Positions 26,447 to 34,771 of a DNA stretch of 64,000 bases are shown piece by piece. This DNA comes from CBDCBA01 sp965214125 (GTDB lineage Bacteria; Planctomycetota; Phycisphaerae; Tepidisphaerales; Tepidisphaeraceae), in contig CBDCBA010000024.1 of NCBI GenBank assembly GCA_965214125.1, positions 124,001 to 188,000 of the forward strand. The letters are read 5' to 3'. Below the pieces are notes generated by a model. That model was given only the letters and a program-made list of their open reading frames with translations, made no database searches and had not been told where the DNA came from. How positions within the stretch are numbered: position 1 is the first letter of the stretch; every line of letters starts with the position of its first letter. The translations under genes were made by a program, and so were the position numbers.

Positions 26447-27763
26447 ATGCACCTGTCCAACGCCACGCCTTCGTCGCCCGTGCGACCCGCCCCGGCGGGA
26501 GGCCAGAGTGTGCGCCGGGTGCTGATCCTGGGCGATGCCGACGGAGCCGTGGCCGAGGCTGCCTCGCAGGCGGTGCCCGGTGCCGACCTGATCTCGCTCG
26601 AGACGCCATTCGACGCCCTGGCGCACCTTGCGACGGTGGGCGACGAATTCGACCTGCTGTTGGCGCCGGCGGGCTCGATTGGCGCGGCCGAGGCGGGCGA
26701 TGCACCGGTGGCCGGGCGGGCCCTGCGCGAGCAGCTTGGCGAGGCAACGGTCCTCCTGCTCGGCGGCGACGACGACCCGCTTGCCGCCCTTCCCGCCACG
26801 CCCACCGCCGGCGACCTGCGCCGCCTGCTCACCGGCCGGGCGGAGGCGGCGCCAATCTCGCTGCCGCACGGCCTGCCGTCGCTGTCGGCTGATGATGTCC
26901 TGACCCTCGTCACCGACCACGCCGGCCGATCCGTGGCGACGGCGACGACGCTGCTCAGCAGTCGTCTGCCGGCCGGCGTGATGCTCGAGCTCGCCGACGG
27001 CAACGCGACGGGCCTGCACGCCGTGGTGCGAGACGACGCGGATTCCGCCAAGCGCCGCGTGCTTGCCTTGCGGATGGTCGCCCCACCGGCCGCGGACGAG
27101 CGCGACGTGCTCCAACACGAACTTGACGCCCTCGCGAAGCAACTGGGCCGGCTTCAGGACGCGGACGACCGCTACGCCCGCCTGCGGCAACTGGCGCTCT
27201 TCGACGAACTCACGGGCTGTCACAACCGGCGGTACTTTCGCAGTTTTCTCGATCGCATTCTCGCCAAGGCTAGGCAGGAGCGCTTCCCGGTCACGCTGCT
27301 GCTCTTCGATTTGGACAACTTCAAGGCGTACAACGACCAGCACGGCCACGCGACGGGCGACGCGATTCTGAAGCAGGCGGGGCAGCTCATCCGCCGGTGC
27401 GTGCGCGACCACGACTTCGTGGCCCGCATCGGCGGCGACGAGTTCGCCGTGGTGTTTTGGGAGAAGGACGCCCCCGGCAGCGCGGATGCGTCGTTCGACG
27501 GCGCCGACCACCGCGCCGCCAACGCCGGCAAGCCGCCGCGTGGGCCGCTCCAGATCGCGGCGCGTTTCCGCCGGGAGATGAACTCGCCGGAGTTCGCCGC
27601 GCTGGGCGAGACGGGCGTCGGCTCGCTGAGCATCAGCGGCGGGATGGCCGTCTACCCCTACGACGCCCCGACCGCCGACGCGCTCATCGAGGCCGCCGAC
27701 GGCGCCCTCGTCTTCGGCGCCAAGCGCAGCGGCAAGAACAGCATCGCCCTCGTGGGGGACTGA
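26447..27763 (+). CDS. GGDEF domain diguanylate cyclase
   Basis: From ATG 26447 the product has 438 residues. Residues 18-140 look like a degenerate receiver-type module (RRVLILGDADGA) lacking a clear phosphoacceptor. A helical linker leads to the GGDEF domain: DLDNFKAYN, the active-site GGDEF at residues 329-333, and an I-site RDHD five residues before it. It should make cyclic di-GMP from GTP and be product-inhibited. A CGGGC/GCCCG hairpin lies in the 171-base gap before it but no cyclic-di-GMP riboswitch is recognised there. It precedes the ABC permease genes by 22 bp. Confidence 0.88.
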   Translation: MHLSNATPSSPVRPAPAGGQSVRRVLILGDADGAVAEAASQAVPGADLISLETPFDALAHLATVGDEFDLLLAPAGSIGAAEAGDAPVAGRALREQLGEATVLLLGGDDDPLAALPATPTAGDLRRLLTGRAEAAPISLPHGLPSLSADDVLTLVTDHAGRSVATATTLLSSRLPAGVMLELADGNATGLHAVVRDDADSAKRRVLALRMVAPPAADERDVLQHELDALAKQLGRLQDADDRYARLRQLALFDELTGCHNRRYFRSFLDRILAKARQERFPVTLLLFDLDNFKAYNDQHGHATGDAILKQAGQLIRRCVRDHDFVARIGGDEFAVVFWEKDAPGSADASFDGADHRAANAGKPPRGPLQIAARFRREMNSPEFAALGETGVGSLSISGGMAVYPYDAPTADALIEAADGALVFGAKRSGKNSIALVGD

Positions 27764-27785
27764 GCTGCTCTAGGCTCACCGCCGC

Positions 27786-28688
27786 GTGAATCGCCGTCGG
27801 ACGAGTCGCTGGAACCCGTGGCCGTGGCTCTTGCTGGCGCCGTTCCTGCTGGCGTTCGCCGTCTTCCAAGCGTGGCCGTTGTGGCGGACGGCGCGGATGA
27901 GCGTGCAGTACGCCGCCGGCACCGACCGGGCGACGCCGGCGGGATTCGACAACTTCGCGTTCGTCCTGCAAGACCCGCTGCTGTGGCTGGCGGCGGCGAA
28001 CACGATCGCCTTCTCGCTCGCGTTCGCACTCCTGCAACTGCCGGCGGCGCTCGGGTTGGCGCTGCTCGTCGACGCCTGTCCGCGCCGGCTGCGGTCGGCT
28101 CTCGCGACGGCCTTTTTTGCCACGCACCTGGTCGGCAGCGCCTTTGCCGGGCTGCTGTTCGCCTCGATCCTGACAGGGCGGCGCGGGATGCTCAACGCGA
28201 TCCTGCTGAAGACCGGGGCGATCGACGTGCCGATCGGATGGCTCGACTCGCCCGCCCTGGCGATGCCGGTTCTGATCGGCGTGGCCGTTTACCTTGGCGT
28301 GGGATTCGGCATGATCTACCTGCTGGCGGCGCTGCGGCGGGTCGACCACGACCTGCACGACGCGGCGACGGTCGAGGGGGCCGGCGCGCTGCGGCGGTTC
28401 TGGCACGTCACGCTCCCGCAGGTGCGGCCGACGCTGGCCTTCCTGTTCGTCGCGGCGATCTTCTGGGGGTTGCAGGCGTTCGAGCTGCCCTACCTGCTCT
28501 TCGGCGGCGCGGGGCCGGGATATCGGGCGCTGACGGTCGTCATGTACCTGTTCGCACAGGGATTTCAGAACGGCGACCTCGGCCTGGCATCCGCGACGGC
28601 GGTGGTCCTCGCGGTCATCGTTGGCGCGATCACGCTGGCGTTGGCGAAGCTGTTCAAGCTCGGCGGCGAGGAGGTGCGGCTGACGTGA
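27786..28688 (+). CDS. Sugar-type ABC transporter permease (MalF/UgpA-like)
   Basis: The GTG start at 27786 gives 300 residues with six predicted membrane segments, starting NPWPWLLLAPFLLAFAVFQ. The EAA loop, DAATVEGAGALRRFWHV, contacts the ATPase. The family brings in oligosaccharides or glycerol-phosphate together with a substrate-binding protein and an ATPase. The stop overlaps the next permease as a GTGA junction. No ATPase or binding-protein gene is near, so those subunits must come from elsewhere in the genome. Confidence 0.9.
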   Translation: MNRRRTSRWNPWPWLLLAPFLLAFAVFQAWPLWRTARMSVQYAAGTDRATPAGFDNFAFVLQDPLLWLAAANTIAFSLAFALLQLPAALGLALLVDACPRRLRSALATAFFATHLVGSAFAGLLFASILTGRRGMLNAILLKTGAIDVPIGWLDSPALAMPVLIGVAVYLGVGFGMIYLLAALRRVDHDLHDAATVEGAGALRRFWHVTLPQVRPTLAFLFVAAIFWGLQAFELPYLLFGGAGPGYRALTVVMYLFAQGFQNGDLGLASATAVVLAVIVGAITLALAKLFKLGGEEVRLT

Positions 28689-29461
28689 GGCGCGGCACGG
28701 TCATCCTCCTCGCATTGTTCGTCGCGGTGCCGATGCTCGCGCCGCTGGTGTGGGTGTTGGCGGCGTCGCTGGGCCTGACCCGGCCCAACGGGGCGGCGGT
28801 GTCGGCTTCGGCATTCGCGCGACTGCTGCGCGACGAGCCGGTCGGCCGGTGGCTGCTCAACAGCGTGGCGGTCGCGGGAACGCAGTCGCTCCTGGCAATG
28901 CTCCTGTGCAGCCTCGGCGGCTACGCGCTGGCTGCGCACCGGTTTCGTGGCCGGCGCGTGGTGATCGGCCTGCTCGTGGCGACGGCGCTGCTGCCGGGGC
29001 CGGTGGCGGTCGCGGGGCTGTTCGAGGTGACGCTCGCCCTGCGAGGACTGAACCAACTGTGGGCGGTGATCCTGCCGGGGGCGTTCAGCGTGTTCGGCTT
29101 GTTCCTGTTCGCGGCGGCGTATCGATCGGTGCAGATGTCGACGGTCGAGGCCGCCCGGCTCGACGGCTGTTCCGAGCCGCGGCTGTGGTGGAGCATCGCG
29201 CACCCGCAGGTCGCCGCGACGGGGGCGGCATTTTTGATGCTGCACTTCCTCGGCGCCTGGAACGCCCTGCTCTGGCCGGCGACAATTCTGATCGGCGAGG
29301 ATCGCCAAACGCTGCCGGTCGGTTTGTCGAACCTGGCGACAACGGTGGCGTTCGAAGCCGACCCCGCCCTGCCGGCCGCGGCCGTGGTGCTGAGCATCCT
29401 TCCGCCGCTGGGATTGTTCACGCTGGCGTCAAGGAGCCTGTTTCGCCGAGCAGCGGCTTGA
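28685..29461 (+). CDS. Sugar-type ABC transporter permease (MalG/UgpE-like)
   Basis: The GTG at 28685 (GTGA overlap with the preceding gene) gives 258 residues with about six membrane segments. The EAA-like loop reads EAARLDGCSEPRLWWSI. The protein would pair with the preceding permease to form a heterodimeric channel. Its 3' end overlaps the convergent DUF2283-like gene by 44 bp, so the last codons and the antisense gene share sequence. The ATPase and solute-binding subunits are missing here. Confidence 0.88.
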   Translation: MRRGTVILLALFVAVPMLAPLVWVLAASLGLTRPNGAAVSASAFARLLRDEPVGRWLLNSVAVAGTQSLLAMLLCSLGGYALAAHRFRGRRVVIGLLVATALLPGPVAVAGLFEVTLALRGLNQLWAVILPGAFSVFGLFLFAAAYRSVQMSTVEAARLDGCSEPRLWWSIAHPQVAATGAAFLMLHFLGAWNALLWPATILIGEDRQTLPVGLSNLATTVAFEADPALPAAAVVLSILPPLGLFTLASRSLFRRAAA

Positions 29462-29723
29462 GTTCACAGAATGTCAGCTCCCGCTCTCCAAACTGGCGCA
29501 GCAGCCTGTTCACAGCGTCAAGTGTGACACAAGCGGGCGCGGTGAACTCGATTCCGAGACAAGCACCGTCTTTGGCAAAATCCGCGACCATGTCCGCCTC
29601 AAACCGCTGCGAGTGGTCGACGCCCGCCTCGGGAGTTGGGCGCAACTTGAGATAGCCGGAAACGGGCTGACCCGCCCTGAAATGGACGGACAGGTTGCGG
29701 CGGGATGATCGCGTGAGGGTCAT
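29418..29723 (-). CDS. DUF2283-like small protein
   Basis: The 101-residue product starts MTLTRSSRRNLSVHF. Its middle (YLKLRPTPEAGVDHSQRF, then MVADFAKDGACLGIEFTAP) resembles the DUF2283 pattern in which a strand pair leads to D-x-D-x-x-G-x-x-x-G-I-E. The family is encoded next to DUF4258-type proteins and is believed to be part of a toxin-antitoxin pair. The ATG overlaps the upstream gene's TGA in an ATGA junction. It ends in the coding region of the convergent permease. Confidence 0.65.
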   Translation of the reverse strand: MTLTRSSRRNLSVHFRAGQPVSGYLKLRPTPEAGVDHSQRFEADMVADFAKDGACLGIEFTAPACVTLDAVNRLLRQFGERELTFCELKPLLGETGSLTPA

Positions 29724-29986
29724 AGCGGTTTCACTTCGTAAGCGGTGACGATCTCGACAACCACGCGAGAGTCATTCGGCTCAACAATCACTTCCCACGG
29801 TCGCCCGTCGCGACTGGTCGAGAGCACGAATCTGCCCGGAACGTGGCTCGGCGTCCAACCAGTAGTCTCCTCCACCATCTCAAGTAGGTCCACCAAGGTA
29901 AAGCGACGAGCAATCATCTGGTCTTCGACATGGTCCTGAGGCTCAAACGGCCAATCCCACCAGTGCGGAGCATCACGCAGTGTCAC
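29720..29986 (-). CDS. DUF4258-like small protein
   Basis: The 88-residue product starts MTLRDAPHWWDWPFEPQDH. The second half, LLEMVEETTGWTPSHVPGRF then RPWEVIVEPNDSRVVVEIVTAY, matches the DUF4258 pattern of a helix, a P-G-R-W/F-x-x turn and a W-x-V-x-V strand. It is coupled to the miaB gene by a four-base overlap and to the DUF2283-like gene by ATGA. Both members of the pair are thus in a miaB transcript. A toxin role is inferred from the pairing. Confidence 0.7.
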   Translation of the reverse strand: MTLRDAPHWWDWPFEPQDHVEDQMIARRFTLVDLLEMVEETTGWTPSHVPGRFVLSTSRDGRPWEVIVEPNDSRVVVEIVTAYEVKPL

Positions 29987-31467
29987 GCCGGCATCATCGC
30001 GCCGACACGCCGGCCGAACAAGGTCAGGCCGCGGGACTCCGTCACCTCCACGTCCACCAACTCGCCCGCCAAGCTTGGCTCGCCCTGGAAAACGACGATC
30101 TGATCGCCGCGCGTGCGGCCGACGAGCTGCGTCGGTGCCGACTTCCGCGAGAACCCGCTGCCAAGGCTGACGTTGCTCGACGGGTACGCCTTGGCCGCGT
30201 GCTTGCTCTGGCCCTCGACCATCAGCTCGACCGTCTGGCCGATCATCTCCGCGTTCACTGCCTGGCCGACCTCGTGCTGGACCGCCAATAGCTCGTTGTT
30301 CCGCCCCTTCTTGACCTCCTCGGGCACGTCGTCCTCGAACCGCTTGATCGCCACCGTGCCGGGCCGCGGGCTGTACTTGAAGATGAACGAGTTCTTGAAC
30401 CGGCAGTAGCGGATCACGTCCTTTGTCCGCTGAAACTCCTCTTCCGTTTCGGTTGGGAAGCCGACGATAAAGTCGCTGGCGAGGCTGACGTCGGGCATCC
30501 GCTCGCGGGCGCGGTCGACGAACTCGTAATACTGGCCGATCGTGTAGCCGCGGTTCATCGCCTTGAGCACGCGGTCGTCGCCGTGCTGGGCGGGGACGTG
30601 CAGGTAGCGGCAGATGCGCTCGCAGTCGCGCATGGCGTCGAGGGCGTCATCTGTGAAGTCGCGTGGGTAGCTCGTGACGAACCGCAGCCGCGGCAGGTGC
30701 GGCGTCGCCTCGTGGATCTGGTAGAGCAGGTCGGCAAACGTTGTCACCCGGCCATCGCCGTGAGCGTGCGCGTAGTGGTTGATTGTCTGGCCGAGCAGCG
30801 TGACCTCCTTCACGCCGACGTCCGCGAGCCGCTTGACCTCCGCGACGATGTTCTCCGGCGGCCGGTGGACCTCGGCCCCGCGCGTGTACGGCACGACGCA
30901 GTACGTGCAGAACTTGTTGCACCCGCGCGTGATCCGCACGTACGCCTGCGGCTGCGCGTCCGCCGGGCTCATCGCCCGCGACAGGTCCAACAGTTCCAGA
31001 TTGTCCTCCCCCGCCGCGAGCGTCGACGACCGCCGCGACGTGCTGCCCATCAGCGCCACCTGCTTCTCATCGGAACCTCCGTGGCTCCGCGCCTCCGTGG
31101 TGATGACCGCGTTGTGAACAAGCCCCGGCAGCTTGTCGAGTTCGCCCGGCCCGCACAGCAGATCGACGTGGGGGAACTTGCGAAACAAATCCGTCCCGTC
31201 GCGCTCGGCCATGCAGCCGATGACGCCGACGACCAGATCCGGGCGCTCCTGCTTCGTCTCCGCCAGCTCGCCCAAACGGCTCCACACTTTTTGCTCGGCC
31301 CGCTCGCGAACGCTGCACGTGTTGTAGATCACCACGTCCGCCGCGTGCCGGTCGGCCGTCGGCTCGTAGCCTCGCCCCACAAGTTGGCCCAGGACCAGCT
31401 CGGAGTCGAGCACGTTCATCTGGCAGCCGAAGGTTTCGAGGTAAAGCTTGCGCGGGCGATCGGGCAT
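29983..31467 (-). CDS. miaB: tRNA-2-methylthio-N6-dimethylallyladenosine synthase MiaB
   Basis: The 494-residue product has the UPF0004 domain with cluster-II cysteines C15, C51 and C85, the radical-SAM cysteines C183, C187 and C190 (RGCNKFCTYC) and a C-terminal TRAM domain. It adds a methylthio group to A37 of tRNAs. It is about 40-50 residues longer than usual. The excess at residues 120-156 includes VITTEARSHGG, which is encoded by the dispersed CACGGAGGC repeat. The insertion falls in the linker between the two domains and does not affect the cluster ligands. It is divergent from recO across 64 bp. Confidence 0.93.
   Translation of the reverse strand: MPDRPRKLYLETFGCQMNVLDSELVLGQLVGRGYEPTADRHAADVVIYNTCSVRERAEQKVWSRLGELAETKQERPDLVVGVIGCMAERDGTDLFRKFPHVDLLCGPGELDKLPGLVHNAVITTEARSHGGSDEKQVALMGSTSRRSSTLAAGEDNLELLDLSRAMSPADAQPQAYVRITRGCNKFCTYCVVPYTRGAEVHRPPENIVAEVKRLADVGVKEVTLLGQTINHYAHAHGDGRVTTFADLLYQIHEATPHLPRLRFVTSYPRDFTDDALDAMRDCERICRYLHVPAQHGDDRVLKAMNRGYTIGQYYEFVDRARERMPDVSLASDFIVGFPTETEEEFQRTKDVIRYCRFKNSFIFKYSPRPGTVAIKRFEDDVPEEVKKGRNNELLAVQHEVGQAVNAEMIGQTVELMVEGQSKHAAKAYPSSNVSLGSGFSRKSAPTQLVGRTRGDQIVVFQGEPSLAGELVDVEVTESRGLTLFGRRVGAMMPA
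31075..31102. repeat. CACGGAGGC repeat inside miaB
   Basis: This is a further copy of the CACGGAGG(C) family (minus-strand CACCACGGAGGCGCGGAGCC and on), situated within the miaB reading frame. It encodes residues 123-131 (TTEARSHGG). The reading frame is preserved. The copy is flanked by serine-rich, poorly conserved linker sequence. Confidence 0.8.
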
Positions 31468-31531
31468 GGGCGAGGCAATGCTACGGGCTGCGGCGCGGGG
31501 CGTTCGGCACTACCGTCTGCCAACCCTTCGC

Positions 31532-32345
31532 ATGGCATTGCTTCGCGACATCGCCATCTGCCTGCGCGTCGTGCCGTTCAGCGAGACGTCGCAGGTCGTC
31601 ACGCTGCTCACGCGCGAGCACGGGCGGCTGAAGCTCATCGCCAAGGGGGCCCGCCGGCAAACCAAGGCGGGCAAGGGGCGCTTCGACGGCGGGCTCGACG
31701 TGCTCGACCGCGGCGACGCTCTCTTCAGCTACGCACCAGAAAAGGAACTCGGCCTGCTCGCGGAGTGGAAGCTCATCGACGGCCACCGCAACCCTGCGCG
31801 GCGATCTGCGTGCCGTCTGGCTCGGCCAGTACGCGGCCGAGGTGGTCGACCGGCTGCTCGAGGAGCACGATGCCCACCCGCGCCTCTTCGACGGCATGGC
31901 CCGCCTGCTCCAACGCCTCGCCGAGCCCGACGTGCGCGAGGCCGTGGCGCTCGCGTTTCTGCTGAACGTGCTGCGTCAGGCGGGGCTGCTGCCGGATTTT
32001 TCGCGGTGTCGCGAGGCGAGCGTGGACGGCCGGCTCGTGCCGCTGTCGCGGGCGGTCGCGGAAGAACGGGCGATCGGCTTCGACACGGAAGAGTCGCGCC
32101 TGATGTGCGGCGAGGCCGGCGCGTCGCCCGACGAACTGCACCGCGCCCGGCCGTCGCTGACGCCCGTGCCGCGCGCGGCGATCGTGGCGATCGTGCAGCT
32201 CCTGGGCCTCTCGCGTGGCGGCGGCGGGCTGCCGACGATCGACCGCCCCGCCGCCGACGCCGCCCACCGCCTGCTGGTGGTCCACATCCGCCACCAGACC
32301 GACGCCCGCCTACGCCTGGCACGGTTCGTCCTCGGCGATCAGTAG
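31532..32345 (+). pseudogene. recO: recO, disrupted by a +1 frameshift
   Basis: The N-terminal 86 codons (MALLRDIAICLRVVPFSE..., ending ...LIDGHR at 31789) are a clear RecO OB-fold with ETSQVVTLLTREHG. The rest of RecO continues in another frame from ACC at 31791 (TLRGDLRAVWLGQYAAEVV) to the stop at 32343. A single extra A near 31790 in the run CGCAACC explains the break; without it the protein would be about 270 residues, normal for RecO. The usual zinc-type cysteines are degenerate (FSRC only). RecO loads RecA on gapped DNA. The change may be a true mutation, a sequencing or assembly error, or recoding. Confidence 0.82.
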
Positions 32346-33043
32346 CCGAGCTTGATGTTGATGTTGAAGCCGACGTACCACTCGCTCGGGTCTTCGCCGA
32401 GATCGTCCTCGAAGTCGAGGTTGGTCCACAGGTAGCCCGCCTCGGCGCCGAAGAGCACGCCGCCGGTGTCGTAGCCGAGGCGGGCGTACGGGTTCACGCC
32501 GAAGCCGACCTCGGTCTCGGTGTCGTCGATATCGCTGGCGATCGGATCGTCGCCGAACTCGAGCGTGCTGCCGAAGCCGATCACGCCGATCGCCGGGCCG
32601 ACGCCCACGCCCGGCTCGACGTACCAGCCGCCGAAGTCGGCGTCGCCGGCAAACATCTGGCGGTACGACACCGTGACCTGCGGCGTGAACAGGCTTAGGT
32701 CGACGTAGTCCTCGATCTCCAGGAACGGCTCGCCCGCGACGCGGCGGTCGTCGAAGCTCTCGCGCGTGTAGCTGAAGTTCACGCGACCGCCCAGCCGCGG
32801 GCCGCTGCCGTAGCTGTCGACGTCGGCCGCGTGCCCCTCTATGCCGATGCCGACGCGCCCGCTGAACCGCGGCGTGTCGATGATCGGGTCGTCGGGAAAG
32901 TCGCCCTCGCCTTCAAGGTCGATGGCCCCAAGGCCGGTCGTGATCGACAACTCCGGCGGCCGCGGCCCGTTGCAGCCGACGAGCGAGGCACCGGCGGCGC
33001 AGCAGGCGAAGACTCCGAGTTTCCCAAGTTTCAGTGACATCAT
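32339..33043 (-). CDS. Outer-membrane beta-barrel protein, lipoprotein-like
   Basis: This encodes 234 residues with an N-terminal signal and a lipobox-like SLVGC (C24). The mature part alternates hydrophobic and glycine-rich strands (GRVGIGIEG, GGRVNFSYTRESF, GVNPYARLGYDTGG) and ends NIKLGY, compatible with an eight-stranded barrel closing at an aromatic residue. Function is unknown. The gene overlaps the recO remnant by seven bases on the opposite strand. Confidence 0.68.
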   Translation of the reverse strand: MMSLKLGKLGVFACCAAGASLVGCNGPRPPELSITTGLGAIDLEGEGDFPDDPIIDTPRFSGRVGIGIEGHAADVDSYGSGPRLGGRVNFSYTRESFDDRRVAGEPFLEIEDYVDLSLFTPQVTVSYRQMFAGDADFGGWYVEPGVGVGPAIGVIGFGSTLEFGDDPIASDIDDTETEVGFGVNPYARLGYDTGGVLFGAEAGYLWTNLDFEDDLGEDPSEWYVGFNINIKLGY

Positions 33044-33091
33044 GGCCTTCCGTAGACACCCCGCGGAGTGCGTTCGTTTGCGTGCCCGTCG

Positions 33092-34771
33092 TCACAGGCG
33101 GCAGACGCCCGCGACGAAGCCGAGCGCGTGCGGGATCCAGTCCTCGTCAGCATAACTGAACGGCCCGTCGTTGGCGGCGGTGGCGGGCACGTCCCACTGG
33201 AACTGCTCGCCGACGCAAAAGCCGTTCGACACGCTGCCGCGCAGGTTCATCCACGAGCCGAGCGATTGTTGCCCCACGCCATGGATCATGCTGTACGGGC
33301 GCGCCTCGCCCCGCGGCAGCTCGCGCTCGAGCTGCATCGCCATCAACGCCGGCTCGAGCGCCTCCTGCGTGTGGCCCGCGTTGAGGCCGGCGACCCACTG
33401 CAGGTTCGCCACCGCCAGATCGCGAAGTTCCGGGAGATCGAGATGGTCTTGCAGTTCCAGCGCGACGGCCGCGATCCAGCCGTAGCTCGCGTTGAAGCCG
33501 TGCCACGGCCCGGCGAAGTGCAGCCACCCCTGGCCCTTCACGTACCCGAGTGGCAGGATACCAAAAGGGTTTTTGCGGCAAACCGGCAGCAGGAAGTTCG
33601 ACGCGAAGTTCTGCAACGCCTCGCGCCAACGCGCGGCGTCGGGATGGTCCGGCCACCGCTTCACCATGCGGGCGAGACCGATCACGTAATGCGGCAACGC
33701 CTGCCCGCCGTCGCTGCCGAGGTCGCCGCCTGCAAGGCAGTGGCTCCACGACCGCTCGGTCAGGTCGGCCGAATCGAACGTGTAGAAATGGCCGAAAATG
33801 CCGTCTTCGGCGCGATCCGCGGGCACCTGCCGATCGAGAAGGCGCGACGCGAGCGATGCGGCGGGCTCGCGGTCGCCCAGCTCCGCGTACGCGAGCAGGA
33901 CGGCGAAGAGGTCGCTGGTGCGGTGCTCCTTCGGCACGGGCCAGTCGGCGGGCAAGCCGTGGCCGTGGCGGACGAAGCCGAAGGCGCCGTGCGGCTCGGC
34001 ATTTAGCACGAACGCGGCCGCCTCCCGCGCGCGTCGCCGCCAGTCGGCTTTGGTGTCATGGTCGCCCGGCAGCACGTTCGCCGCCCGCGCCAGCAGCGCG
34101 GCGGCCTTGGCGCAGTTGCCGATGAGCACGTGCGTTCGGTACTTCACCGGATCATGCGCCATCGCCCCCGGCGGATGCCCGTCGGCGGCGGCGAGGTCCT
34201 GCAGGCGGACCATGTAGTTCACCGCGACCATCGCCTGGCCGACGACGGCTTCGCGCTGCCGGGGCGTCATGCGGGCGCCCGCGTGCTCGACCAGGTCCAC
34301 CAGCCCGAGCCCCGCGATGGCGTGGCTGTAACACTCCTGCCACTGCGCCCCCGCGTCCTGCCACGCCGGCTTGCTGTAGGCCAGATGCGTGCGCGGCTCG
34401 AGCTGACCAACCGACGCCAGCCACCACGTTTCGTCGAACAGCCGATGCTCGGCCACCAGCAATCCCTCGGCCCGCAACGCCACGCGCCCGCCGCTGACCG
34501 CGACCAGTTCATAAGTCCCCGCGGGAACGCTCGCGCCGAAGTCGGCCGTCCACCAGTGGCTGCCCCAGAGTTCTCCCCACGGCTCGAGCGGCACCTGGAC
34601 GTCCAACGGGACCTGCGGGGCCGTCGACAGGTGCAGCCGGCCGTCGGTGTCGATGAGATCGGCCGGACCGCGAACGAGCGCGCGGACCCGGTCGCCCACG
34701 TCGTAGCCGACCTGCGAAAACAGCAGGCCGACCGGCGGTGTCGAGGGCTTGATGCCGCGGGGCGGGTTCAT
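33092..34771 (-). CDS. GH9-like (alpha/alpha)6 glycoside hydrolase
   Basis: The ATG at 34771 gives 559 residues. Residues 13-100 form a cellulase-N-terminal-Ig-like domain (VGLLFSQVGYDVGD) and the remainder an (alpha/alpha)6 barrel (LFAVLLAYAELGD, GFNASYGWIAAVALEL, NLQWVAGLNAG). The combination is that of GH9 or a related family. There is no signal peptide, and I could not identify both catalytic acids with confidence. The ATG overlaps the ribokinase TGA, so the two genes are coupled, hinting at a pathway from an oligosaccharide to ribose or a related sugar. Confidence 0.72.
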   Translation of the reverse strand: MNPPRGIKPSTPPVGLLFSQVGYDVGDRVRALVRGPADLIDTDGRLHLSTAPQVPLDVQVPLEPWGELWGSHWWTADFGASVPAGTYELVAVSGGRVALRAEGLLVAEHRLFDETWWLASVGQLEPRTHLAYSKPAWQDAGAQWQECYSHAIAGLGLVDLVEHAGARMTPRQREAVVGQAMVAVNYMVRLQDLAAADGHPPGAMAHDPVKYRTHVLIGNCAKAAALLARAANVLPGDHDTKADWRRRAREAAAFVLNAEPHGAFGFVRHGHGLPADWPVPKEHRTSDLFAVLLAYAELGDREPAASLASRLLDRQVPADRAEDGIFGHFYTFDSADLTERSWSHCLAGGDLGSDGGQALPHYVIGLARMVKRWPDHPDAARWREALQNFASNFLLPVCRKNPFGILPLGYVKGQGWLHFAGPWHGFNASYGWIAAVALELQDHLDLPELRDLAVANLQWVAGLNAGHTQEALEPALMAMQLERELPRGEARPYSMIHGVGQQSLGSWMNLRGSVSNGFCVGEQFQWDVPATAANDGPFSYADEDWIPHALGFVAGVCRL

